This document shows, one piece after another, positions 1 through 10,418 of a stretch of 64,000 bases of DNA; position 1 is the stretch's first letter, and every line of letters begins with the position of its first letter. This DNA comes from Trifolium pratense (Eukaryota; Streptophyta; Magnoliopsida; Fabales; Fabaceae): NCBI RefSeq assembly GCF_020283565.1, contig NC_060061.1, forward strand, positions 21,427,362 through 21,491,361, in the 5' to 3' direction. Position numbers and translations under genes: made by a program. The notes under the pieces were generated by a model. It was given only the letters and a program-made list of their open reading frames with translations, had not been told where the DNA came from and searched no databases.

Positions 1-283
1 CTCCCCATCTGAAGAGAAGAGTCCTAAAGGCATAAGGAGTCCTGGTTGAGGAAGAACCACAAGCCAACGGGTGTTCGTCATCCGATTCTGTTTCAGGTCA
101 GTTCATTAAGTGGATTCATCTATCCAGGTATTCCTATAATCCTTGATAAATCAACATGTCGTAGATCCTGTTTTATATACATGCTCATATGTTTATTTGG
201 CTTCCGCACTAAAGTAAGATTATGGATTTAATCTTTATTGTTGAGCATGTTTTATACGATGAATTAGTAAATTAATTCTAACA
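1..283 (+). repeat. 5' LTR, 3' portion only
   Basis: By eye this matches 6973-7250 base for base except for one extra GAAGA near position 15, a duplication of a 5-bp unit. It ends in CA directly before the primer binding site. An ORF that can be read here and again at 7013-7198 is an LTR coincidence and not a gene. Confidence 0.93.
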
Positions 284-285
284 AG

Positions 286-297
286 TGGTATCAGAGC
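286..297 (+). other. Primer binding site (initiator tRNA-Met type)
   Basis: TGGTATCAGAGC lies two bases after the LTR end. It is complementary to the 3' end of plant initiator tRNA-Met, the usual primer of Copia elements, and it fixes the element's orientation as +. Confidence 0.92.
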
Positions 298-769
298 GGG
301 TCTTCATATTTGATTTTTTGGGATTATGTATAATTTATGCTTGCGGTAATTGCTTGGGTTAATAAATCTCCTCGTGAACTCTAACTTTCGGGTAATCGAT
401 ATGGCTGTGTATGCATTCTTTCTATTTTGTAAAGTCCAGTCGTCAATCTTTAGCACAATTACTTGTTGCATACATGATATTGTTCATGTGTATTTTTTGT
501 TCTGTACAAATACTCCAATTTTTTGGGGGTCTTGTGTTTCAATTAAATTTACTTATTTTCATTTAGTTAAAGAAATAAGTATCGACTGTAGGCAATTTAA
601 AGGCAATTCGAATCATGGAAAATTAGGAGATAACAAGAAAGTATTTTTGGTTATGATCATGAACGTGAAGTAGTTCAGTTTTATGAGAATTAAGCTTTTC
701 TACATCAAGCATAAAGTTTTGCTTTAATTTTGAAGATTAATTTATTTGTAATCACATCTTCTTTTGTGA

Positions 770-2011
770 CTAGAACTTTGACCCATGCGGTGCATGGGTC
801 TAATTAGGTGTAATATGTAACAATAAAAAATAAAATACAAAAATTCTAATAAGATTTTCAATAAGAGTAGTATAGGGAATTTCATAGACTAATTATTCTA
901 TATTTGTTTATGTGCTTATTTTATATTTTATATATTTTTTAAATAATTTTGGAACCCCATCGTTTTGTTTACTTATTAAAAAAAATTGTTGATAACTAAA
1001 GGTTAAAAAATTGATGATAATTAAAGGTTAAAAAAAAATTAAAGACATAATCAAGAACATAAACTTAAGTAGACATTCATAAATAAATAAAAATTGTGAT
1101 TAATTCCGCCGTTCAAATTTATTGAAAACAGGGTTAACATATTAGGATTGCTAAATTTTTTCATAATTGAAGCACATGTTTTAGCGGTTGAAAGGTTTTA
1201 TTGTAAGTAAGGGATGCAGGTTCGATGACAAATATGTATTTTTTTTAATATAAAGTTGCAATAAAAAGAAAGAGAAAATGAGAGGGGAAAAAATTTGGTT
1301 TAGGGTTAGCTTATGTTAGCAAGCTTATAATATAAGAGATTATCAGTTTTTAATTGTTTAAATTGTGCAATGAAAATTGATGGTGCTTAATTGTTGTATG
1401 AAATCTTTCCTATGAAAGATGATGGAGCTTAACACTTTGTGGACATAATTTAAATCACAATTGGTCTGCTAGTGCATATTGTATCAATTGATCATCGGTT
1501 AATATTAAATCTGTAATGTTAAAATCAAGATAAAGAATGTGATTAGTGACATGACTATGGTTGTGTTTGGTTGTATTGCAAAAAAAATAATTAATTTAGC
1601 AGAATTGAGTTTGATAATAACTTTCTAAATTACACGTGATAATAACTTTCTAAATCTCACATGATAATTATTCTTTAAATTTATGATCCGGTAGAAAAAA
1701 AAAATCATTGACCAGGAAAGACATAAAAATATTTCGTGATGAATAATATAGTCAACAATAATTTTGATATGATATACTTTTAAAATTGATGGTGCTTATC
1801 AATTATTGCACATAATTTTAATCACAATTGATATATTTGCCATAATGGTTGGAAATATTGCCTTGCAATAAAGGGTTGTGGGTTCGAATCATAGTCAAGA
1901 CAAAATTGTATTATTTTTTAATAAAAATTGCAAGATAAAATGGAGGGAAAACAGGGAAAACAAATTAGGGTTTAAAATTTGCTTGTGTATACAAGCTTAT
2001 AATATAAAAGA
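770..2011 (-). mobile_element. Two-tier Helitron (reverse copy), nested in the Copia element
   Basis: Read on the minus strand, the 3' end shows a hairpin (ACCCATGC..GCATGGGT, 781-799) followed seven bases later by CTAG (770-773) and a host T, the Helitron terminus. Two 5' ends of the form TCTYTTATATTATAAGC can be read, one at 1339 and one at 2011. The whole 1.24-kb unit recurs in the opposite orientation at 50955-52187. No Rep/helicase gene is present, so it is non-autonomous. Tracts with GGTTCGA boxes occur in both tiers. Confidence 0.78.
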
Positions 2012-3054
2012 TTACAGCTTTTTGGATTAATACATAATTTCATATGTATATAGCTATTTATTTTTTGAATTGACATCCAGGAAGTAACATAAGGTTTGAT
2101 TGGTTTCACTCAATTGGTTAGACTTCCTGAAATTTGTTTTATAAAATATTAGTACCAATTAAGGACTTATTTTAATTTTGGATTAGGCGTTTATTTGTTA
2201 CTGGCCGTGTATTAAACATTTGCATAGATGAGAGTATGACTTAAGTTTTCATTCATGCTCATAAGGATCACTATGTTAACGATCGCCAATACTGTATTTT
2301 TTGTTTATGTTCTATTTATTGGCTAAGCATAAGGATTTACATGTGATTTTGGTGAATTTTTAATCAAATCAAATACTTCAGTTATTATAGCAAATAAGGT
2401 TTTTTGTTTATTTGATTTGTTTGATTCAAAATTATAAATTGATTCCCATTAGTTTTGTTCTTAAAGTTTATTTTTGAGAAATAAGGCAGATTTGGTAAAT
2501 ATATATATTTCTTCGTAGAAGATCAATTGCCCTTAAATAGCAATTATAAGGATTCTCAAAATAATTTTGATCAAATTTGTTATGTACAGAAATTAAAGCT
2601 TTGATTCTTTAAAATTTTGGGAAAATATAGATTCTATAATTATTTGTTTATTTATAGAATATAAAGTTTTGGTTTCCTTCTGTTTTGGAAAACACAAGTA
2701 TAGAATTTTCATTCATTTATTTAAAGAATCATTTAGTATATGTGAATCAATTGTATCACGAATATTTTTTGTATATATAAGGATTTAATTTTAATTGAAA
2801 TTAAATATTTGGTTTATAGCATGATTATGATATTTAAGTTTATTATTATTAAGCTTCTACAATAATTTTTCTTTTATCATGCTATTCGGATATATTTCAT
2901 GCTAATTTAATTTGCTTGTGAGTCTGTTCTCACATTAAGGGATGTCAATTAATCTTATGATTATCAGGTGGCATCATAAAGAAATATGGTCTACATTTTG
3001 TGGGTAGTACCTTGTAAATTTAAGACTCTTCCCATTTGATTTAATAAATTGTCA

Positions 3055-3420
3055 GGTGATTTTGACTGTCTTGGTTGAAACAACAAGTTGCAAAAGTAAC
3101 CTCTGTTGCGTAGATTTGATTCAGTTAGAATCACATAAGGATGTATAAAATTATTCATGCAAACTATTTTGGTCTACCAAAAGGTAGACACAGTTCGGAC
3201 GAATAATTACATACATATATATTCAATTTATTAAATTGTCTAGTAATTTTGATTGAGTTTGTCGAAGCAAAAAGTTGCCTAAAGCAACCTCCGGTGCGTA
3301 GACTAGATTCAATTGAAATTATAAAAGGTGTAGTATGAGATTATTCATGCGAGCTGTTACAGTCGGCCAAAAGGAAGACGTGCAGTTTGGCCGAATAATA
3401 TACATACCTGTGATGGTAAA
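3055..3420 (+). repeat. Tandem duplication, about 185-bp unit, inside the Copia element
   Basis: Two diverged copies share, in order, a GTTGCNTAAAGYAACCTC-like segment, a TGCGTAGA segment, a TTATTCATGC segment and a CCAAAAGG(T/A)AGAC segment. A second diverged pair occurs at about 3470-3600 and 3770-3845 (shared ATTTGATCATT and CAATGGTGC-type words). No coding frame crosses them. Confidence 0.6.
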
Positions 3421-5439
3421 TGTGTGGTAATTATTAAGTTTATCCATGTGGGTAATGGTTGGTGTCAAAGGCGCACATTATCTGACAGGACTTATTACCA
3501 ACATTTGATCATTACGTTGAGAGTACCGCTTGCAGTTAATTCTTACAATCAAAGATTGGGGATTGATGGTGCGTTTGGTATCTTGTTTGTCTTATAATTT
3601 ACAAATAAAGTTGAGCATGTCTCTATCATAATTTATTGATGTGCCTAATAAAGACGTGTTAGTGTAAATCCATATAAGTATTTAGTGGATTGCATTCACA
3701 CTTATAACGGTAAACATGTGACGATTATAAGGATTTATTATTTTTTAATATTGATCGTCAATGTTTGATCATTGTCATGAAATACCACTAGCAATTGATG
3801 TTATTTTTAAGGGCTTGACATCAATGGTGCATTAGGTATTTTGGTGAGTAATTTTTTAGTTCTCTATAAACTAATATAGTTTATGTATCTGCAAAATTAT
3901 TTTAGAATTTTAAATTCTTAAAATTCTAGCGCTTAGAAATAAAGGAAGAACATTGTGTTCTTGGATCTAAATTTATGTCAAGATGGAAAAACTCAAATTC
4001 TCTCACTATTCGGTAACTTTAAAGTGAGACTCAAGTATAAAAGGCAAGTATACTCCGAATGACATAGGTCATGATCATAAAGTTTTGAATTCCAGAAATA
4101 TTTGAGGTGTTATTTGAGATGACATAATTTTTGTCATGTTTTTCTTTGCTTAAATTAAAGTGCTTCTAAAGCAATAAGGTGAAAGGTAATCTCTCATTGG
4201 AGAGATACTATTTCATTCAGATTATTAAGCAGACAAAATATTAGGAGCACATTATGTAAATTAATCTTGCTAAAGCGTTGTGGTTTCGACAATCAGGTAA
4301 CTTGGTCGAAAATTTAGCATTTAGTGTTTTATTTGCACAATTAGTCTTATAACTATTAAAGTTAGAGATGATTCTTTAATAGAATTATTTCATAAAGTGT
4401 GCAATAAAGAAACAGTTGAAGCAAGAGAAAATAAAATAGTGCTCATTATGTAAATACCTCAAAGGATAAGGGCAAATGAAGAATAATAAGAAAATATGAT
4501 CTAAACTGACAAATTTTCAATGATGTTGAAAGACACATCAATCTAGTGGGGAAATAAGTCGGTGAAGATTGATGGTTTTTCAACTATTTGTTAGATTGTT
4601 GTTACTTACTTATTTTTGTATTCAAAAGACAATTTGGTGAATCATCATATGAATTAAGTTTTGCTTTAATGTTATAAATTATTTATTATTATTTTAAACT
4701 AGAGATTCAATTTGTCTTTTAAATACAAATATTATTATAATCAATTCAGTTTTGACTTATGACAATCTAGAATTGTTGAAAATTTTGAGAAATATAAACT
4801 TTGGTCCCATGTTAATGAACATTATGAGACGGAAATTGCAAAGTCTCTTGAAGATATTGAGTTTGGGGGAGAGATATGGTAAAAGAACAAAATTGAGTGA
4901 GGAAGAATTGGTTCTAAATCAATTCATATAGTTACTATTTATATAGTAAATTTGGATTCTCATAAGGACATTAATGTTCTTTCTCTCAATTAAGTTAAGA
5001 GATTAATTCATGAAGATCAAACTCAATACCTTCAAGAATTAAAGTATGAAGTGTCATAAAGTATTGACTGAAAAGAGAATTCATGTTCGTTTTGTTTTGA
5101 AAACTCTATTAGGACAGTCACGACACTTGTTACTTATTATAGTTTTTGGAACTAAATAAGATGGATATCAAGATAGTGTTCCTTGATGGCAACATAAAGA
5201 AACACAATAAAGTGCAATCAGATGAAACTTTATGTCAATAGACACAAAGTAGATAATGTGCAAACAAAAGAAATCCATTTATTTGTTAAGAAAATTGTCT
5301 CTTATTGATACCACAAAAGTCTCATAAAGTGATTGTCTCATTTAGTTTTGAGATGTATATTTTGGAGAGATGTGGGTTATACAGGTTCAGTGGGAGTATG
5401 CTTATATTTCTTACAGTTTAATGAGTCGATTTTATTTTA

Positions 5440-6235
5440 CTTAGTCAACAGTGATATACGATTATTGTGCGGAACCAAGAAATCACTAACAAAAGTTTAG
5501 TGACAAAAGATCTTGGGCACATCTCTTTTGTATTAGGCATTTCGATACTTAGAAATTATTCTCAATGTATCATTTGGGTATAACAAAAGAGTCGTATCAA
5601 TAAAGTTGAAAGTAAATTCGAGATGAAAGTCAATAAACTAAGGAATTGCCTTAATCATAAAGGGAGACTGTCTAGTCTCAATCATTGTCCAAAAGAAAAT
5701 CTGGAAATTTAGAAAATAAAGTATTTTCCCATATGCTTTAGCATTGAGAAACTTATGTATGATCTGACTTATACGCATCCGGAAATAGTGTATACGATAA
5801 GATCATTTGGCAGGTACTTGAGCAATTCAAAATTTGAATTGTTAAAATGAGGCAACCATAAAGATTCTTATAGAGAACAATAATTTGTGCTCACATATCG
5901 GAGATCTAACAATTTGGAGATCATCAGGATGTTTGACTCTGATCCTTTTGGATGTCTATATATAATGGACATTTTAACTCAAGAACTGACTGTAAGTATT
6001 TATGTCACTTGGTTGCATAAAGTAAAAGTTTTTGAAAGACAACTCAAGTTATATTGTGACATAAGCCAGTCGGATAATGTTTCAACAACTATTTTATAAA
6101 GTTTGTCGACTTATTAGTTGTTGTTGAATGATAGAACATATAGAGATAAAGTTTATGCTAGCTAACTCACTAATCAAAGACGTGACACCTAAGGTCTTTC
6201 ATATTATTTTTGTCAATAAGGATGTCTTGGATTAG
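5440..6235 (+). pseudogene. Decayed Copia pol: reverse transcriptase end, RNase H, C-terminus
   Basis: Fragments in shifting frames recall the end of Copia reverse transcriptase (KDLGHISFVLGI), the RNase H segment (RRSNNLEII..DSD..G, then LKLYCD) and the terminal LTKDVTPKVFH-like segment. Stops and frameshifts separate every block, and integrase and gag are not recognisable upstream. It cannot encode a working polyprotein. Confidence 0.7.
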
Positions 6236-6681
6236 TGGGAGTCTCTAATTTGTTATGTTCTAACTTTGATTTTGATACTGATACAGATTTTGTTAAGGTT
6301 TTCTGCAGAAATAAAGTTTGAGGTTATTATTATTATAACCGGTTCTGTATCTTTTGTGCAAATATTGAATTTGCAAACTTCAGTTTGATCTCACTAAAGT
6401 TTTCAGTTGGACCAGTTGGAAATAGGCATGATTTAGAGATCACATTGCATGAAATTTCCATGCCACTCATCCATATCAGATCTATGTCGTCAAGTACATT
6501 GATGTGGTGGTCGTCGGGGTTCCGTCACGTTATACGTCTGTGACGACAGCCGCGGTGGTCCCATTATTGGTGTATGAGATGGACCAGATTGTAAAGTTGA
6601 AATCTAAAGATAAATAGCATTCGGATGCGCGCCTAAGGAACAATGATATAATTATAACGATATGTAGCCCAAGTGGGAGAT

Positions 6682-7250
6682 TGTTGGAATATTTTACAAT
6701 ATTCCAATAATATTATGTGGGCAAATATCTTTATATAATTATATTAGCTATTTATCAATTAGGAGCCTTAATTGATTAAGTGATCAAATAAAGTTAAAAG
6801 GCTAATTAGATTTCTATTTAGAATTAATTAAGTCATTAATTAATTGGATATGGGCTCAATATGAGTGGATGTCAGGATGGCCCATTTCGGAATAATGGGA
6901 ACCCTAATTGGCCATCACACTATATATAGGCTATGGTCCCCAATATACCGGACACACTGCATATTGACTTTTCTCCCCATCTGAAGAGTCCTAAAGGCAT
7001 AAGGAGTCCTGGTTGAGGAAGAACCACAAGCCAACGGGTGTTCGTCATCCGATTCTGTTTCAGGTCAGTTCATTAAGTGGATTCATCTATCCAGGTATTC
7101 CTATAATCCTTGATAAATCAACATGTCGTAGATCCTGTTTTATATACATGCTCATATGTTTATTTGGCTTCCGCACTAAAGTAAGATTATGGATTTAATC
7201 TTTATTGTTGAGCATGTTTTATACGATGAATTAGTAAATTAATTCTAACA
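6682..7250 (+). repeat. 3' LTR of the Copia element (569 bp)
   Basis: It begins TGTTGGAAT and ends TTCTAACA, a TG...CA LTR. A TATA box (TATATATAGG, 6921-6930) lies in the U3 part. CCTAT at 7251-7255 is the expected right-hand target duplication, but its partner is outside the window. Confidence 0.92.
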
Positions 7251-9135
7251 CCTATATGTATAGAGAATGAGTACGGACCATCAAAATTGAATGAATTTTT
7301 TTTTTGTGGGGTGCGCCAGCCAATGCAATAGTGCAACGCATAGGCGACACAATAAAATTGAATGAAATATGATAATGATAATGGTTATTATATATTTCAA
7401 TCCCATAACCTAACTTTTTGCATAACCTTCACTCTTCTCTAAAATTATAATGTAATTAAGTCAATAATGTATACACTCTTCGTATTTTTTTGTGTGACTT
7501 AATTATAAACTCTTTGTTGTTTCTATGAAAACGGTTGACATTTAAATGGGATAAATGTTGAAAGAGAATCCAACTATGTTCATCTTCATTGTCACTAAGA
7601 AATGTTATAATAATGTAGAAAAGTGTAACATCTTGTGACATCAATTTTTGGATAATTGGAGAGGTATAATTCAATAATAATGTAGAAAATTGTAACATCT
7701 TGTGACATCAATTTTTGGATAATTGGAGAAACATAATTCTTTATTATTTATTATGAGATTGATATAATATAAAAAAAAATAGAGATGAGAATGATATAAT
7801 ATAAGGAAGTGATGTGGAAACAAAAAAAAAAATAGAGATGAAAATGATATAATATAAGGAAGTGATGTGGCATTATTGTGTGATTTAATTGAATGTAAGT
7901 GGGTGATGTGGATTAGGGTTAAGATGGATAGTAGGAGAACTATCTAGGAATTATATATATAGATTTTGTCCACTTGATAAAATTAAATTTTTGTAGTTTA
8001 ATTTTATTTTCTAATTTTATTAAATATTGATAAAATAATGTCTCATTTTATTATTAGTTTTTTTTTTGTTTGAAAATTTAATGAGAAATTGTAAAAGTAA
8101 ACAAATAAATAAAAAAAAACATATTTTCTCAAATGAAATGCAGTGGATCTCAAAGCTGACAATTAAGGAAAAGAAATTTGAAAAGAATGAAAAAAATAAT
8201 AACTAGAGGTTAGGTGATCCTTTGATCAATACTATTATTATGCAATTATTGGTAAGTTACACCTAACTAACTATTCCATCATCTATCTGGTCTCATAGTG
8301 GTAGGAACGATTCCTGGTACAGATACTAATGAACAACCTTCTTGCAAATTTGATTATTATTTTTTGTATGACTTGGCAAATTTATTAGTCAACTTAGACA
8401 ATTTTTTCATACTTTTGTGTCACCAGTGACGTTTAACATTTTTTCATGTTTATCCGGCTAGACTCTTATTTCTATTATATTTTTGATAAATTAAATGTTT
8501 TGATGTTCATAAGAATTTTTTGAATTTTTTTGCAAAAGATTCACGACTTCTGATTTTAGGAAGTCAAAATTGTTAAATGCAAATGGTATAGAAACATATT
8601 TATTGTCATAAAATATTTTTTCATGTTTAAAATTCTATAAATTGACATCAATCAATCATACACACTCTAAAATTTTATAAATTGAAACCTAATTTTTTAT
8701 TTTTTAATCACTCATAGATACAGTGTTTCATTCAAAATTTTTTTATGCGGGTGAAGGAAAGTTTTGCATTTTAACTTGTGAACGGTGTTTCATTCAAAAT
8801 GTTTTCATGGGGATGAGAGAAAAGTGAAGGAGACAAAACAAAAAAATTATAAGGTTCACTAGTTAAACTGCGAATTGAGTTTACACTTTAAGTAACGAAC
8901 TGTAATTTTTCAGATTTTATGTTTTTACACCTCACTACTTAACCTGCGAAAGGGGTAAAATTAAAACGGCAGAGGGACGCGAGAAGGATAGATTACGTAA
9001 AAAGAAATTCCCCAAAATTTGAGGTGCCTTAATTTGGAGCCCTATGTTAAAAAGACATGTTGTTGCTCATGGATATATACCCTATGTTAAATGAAAATGA
9101 TCATTAAACAATGTATATAATCATAAAACGTATGT
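7251..9135. other. Intergenic AT-rich DNA with short tandem repeats
   Basis: No gene is supported. Two tandem duplications are visible: a unit of about 67 bp at 7611-7735 (TAATGTAGAAAA(G/T)TGTAAC...) and a unit of about 52 bp at 7767-7875 (AATAGAGATG..AATATAAGGAAGTGATGTGG). The 80-codon minus-strand frame at 7456-7698 lies partly in the first repeat and resembles no family I know. Confidence 0.6.
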
Positions 9136-9144
9136 TATGCTCAA

Positions 9145-9329
9145 GAATAATGCTAGCAACACACTCTCTTAACAAACACACTCCAACACACTCTTTTATT
9201 TGTTGAAATTCCCATGGGTCTCATAAAAAAATGTGGACCCATATAACTTTTATGGGACCCATATAAATTTTGACTAATAGAAAAGAGTGTGTTAGAGTGT
9301 GTTTGTTAAAGAGTGTGTTGCTAGCACTC
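9145..9329. mobile_element. Mutator-type MITE, 185 bp
   Basis: Inverted ends of about 48 bp pair GAATAATGCTAGCAACACAC at the left with its near-complement at the right; both continue as alternating ACACTC words. It is flanked by a 9-bp direct repeat TATGCTCAA (9136-9144 and 9330-9338), the size typical of Mutator insertion. It has no coding capacity. Confidence 0.85.
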
Positions 9330-9330
9330 T

Positions 9331-9455
9331 ATGCTCAAATGGTAGTTATCGGAGACTTTATTGGAGTGGTTGGGGTTCGAACTCCGGATTTCACATTTCT
9401 CCACATTTATATGTGTAAGAGTCTAGCCGTTATACTACTTGACAAAAAAAACATA
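9331..9455 (+). repeat. tRNA-related SINE-like repeat
   Basis: A box-A-like segment (GCTCAAATGGTAGTTATCGG) is followed about 40 bases later by a box-B-like GGTTCGAACTCC and then a run of A. The spacing fits the pol III promoter of a plant SINE. Its left end overlaps the target duplication of the adjacent MITE, so the exact start is uncertain. Confidence 0.45.
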
Positions 9456-10418
9456 TATCATATTTAATAAATAAAAAAAACCATATATCATCGTTTATAA
9501 TGGTAGCCGCATATATGACTAGGAGATGTTCTGTGAGGTATCTATATGACCTAACTTATCAATAGGCTTGCCAAGTTAAAGTACATTGAATATTCAACCA
9601 AGGGTTGGTTTAGAAACCCATTTATTACAACTAAGTTTTGTGAAGGAAAGCAATTATGCTTTCATACTAGACCAAACCTAGTGGCTTATAAGTTTTCATC
9701 CATTTGTTACGAGTTGAAAAAATCCATATTTTAGATATTTTTTAAGAAATAAGAATCTAAAAAAAGAAGAAAAATCTAAAAACTTCTTCAAATGAGATCA
9801 ATGAATACCAAACTGTGGTACTTTTACTCAGTTTTTCTTGAAGACTTTGATAGAGAGTTCAACTCAGTTATAGTTTCCTATAAATTTTTATTCCAAGTTT
9901 CATTTCTTTTACAATTTACAAATGTATATGATTTCATGTAAGTTCCAATGTATATAATGTTGGGGCTGAACCTTTTGGCTTGTTTAGGGTTGTGCCTCGG
10001 TTAACATAGCGATAGCGATTACATGTTGCTTTTTGGCGCTTGTGTCTTTATTTTTAGTTATTAAACTTGTATTTATTTGTGGTTAGACACACATTGGTGT
10101 TAACTTGTTTTTAATATATTATTTGACTTCTTCAAAAAAAGTGTATATAATGATGAGATAAAAACACCAAAAATATTTAAATTAGCATACAACAAATGTT
10201 ACAGAAGAAATCTTATCTAAGATTGAGACCAACCTAGACCAAGTGCAAAAAAAAACACAGAAAATAAAGAAAGAGGGAAAGGGGAAAAACTTAGTCTCAA
10301 AATGAGATAAGTCAATGTGCTCATAAAATGAAAAATACTTTTTTTTACCTACACATGCTTTATCACTAATGAAATGTACTGTGAAACTGTTTTGAACAAC
10401 TAAGACACAGAAACAATG
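9456..10418. other. Intergenic / downstream flank of the RRA-like gene
   Basis: AT-rich DNA without a supported gene. The last few hundred bases are probably the 3' UTR and terminator region of the minus-strand glycosyltransferase gene, but no clear polyadenylation signal could be fixed by eye. Confidence 0.5.

Larger units (their letters stand above)
1..7250 (+). mobile_element. Copia-type LTR retrotransposon, non-autonomous, left LTR cut by window edge
   Basis: The end of a left LTR (1-283) is repeated as part of a full right LTR (6682-7250). Immediately after the left LTR comes a primer binding site matching the initiator-methionine tRNA (TGGTATCAGAGC), and a purine stretch precedes the right LTR. 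The interior holds no intact gag or pol. Only scattered Copia traces can be read in the last third: a reverse transcriptase piece around 5460-5600 (a DLGHISFVLGI-like stretch), an RNase H piece at 5887-6099 (YRRSNNLEIIRMFDSD, LKLYCD) and a C-terminal piece near 6160-6230. Many stops and deletions separate them. A Helitron sits inside at 770-2011. The left target duplication is outside the window. Confidence 0.9.

Noticed and set aside
46..231. 61-codon frame repeated at 7013-7198
   Set aside because: It begins at a non-ATG codon and lies in the LTR; the identity of the two copies only reflects LTR identity.
350..673. 107-codon + strand frame after the primer site as a gag remnant
   Set aside because: No gag motif, no zinc knuckle, low-complexity F/I/C-rich translation; it appears to be leader sequence open by chance.
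1845..1885. Possible tRNA gene (GGTTCGAATC box)
   Set aside because: Only a box-B-like segment is present inside a Helitron; no acceptor stem or anticodon arm can be folded by eye.
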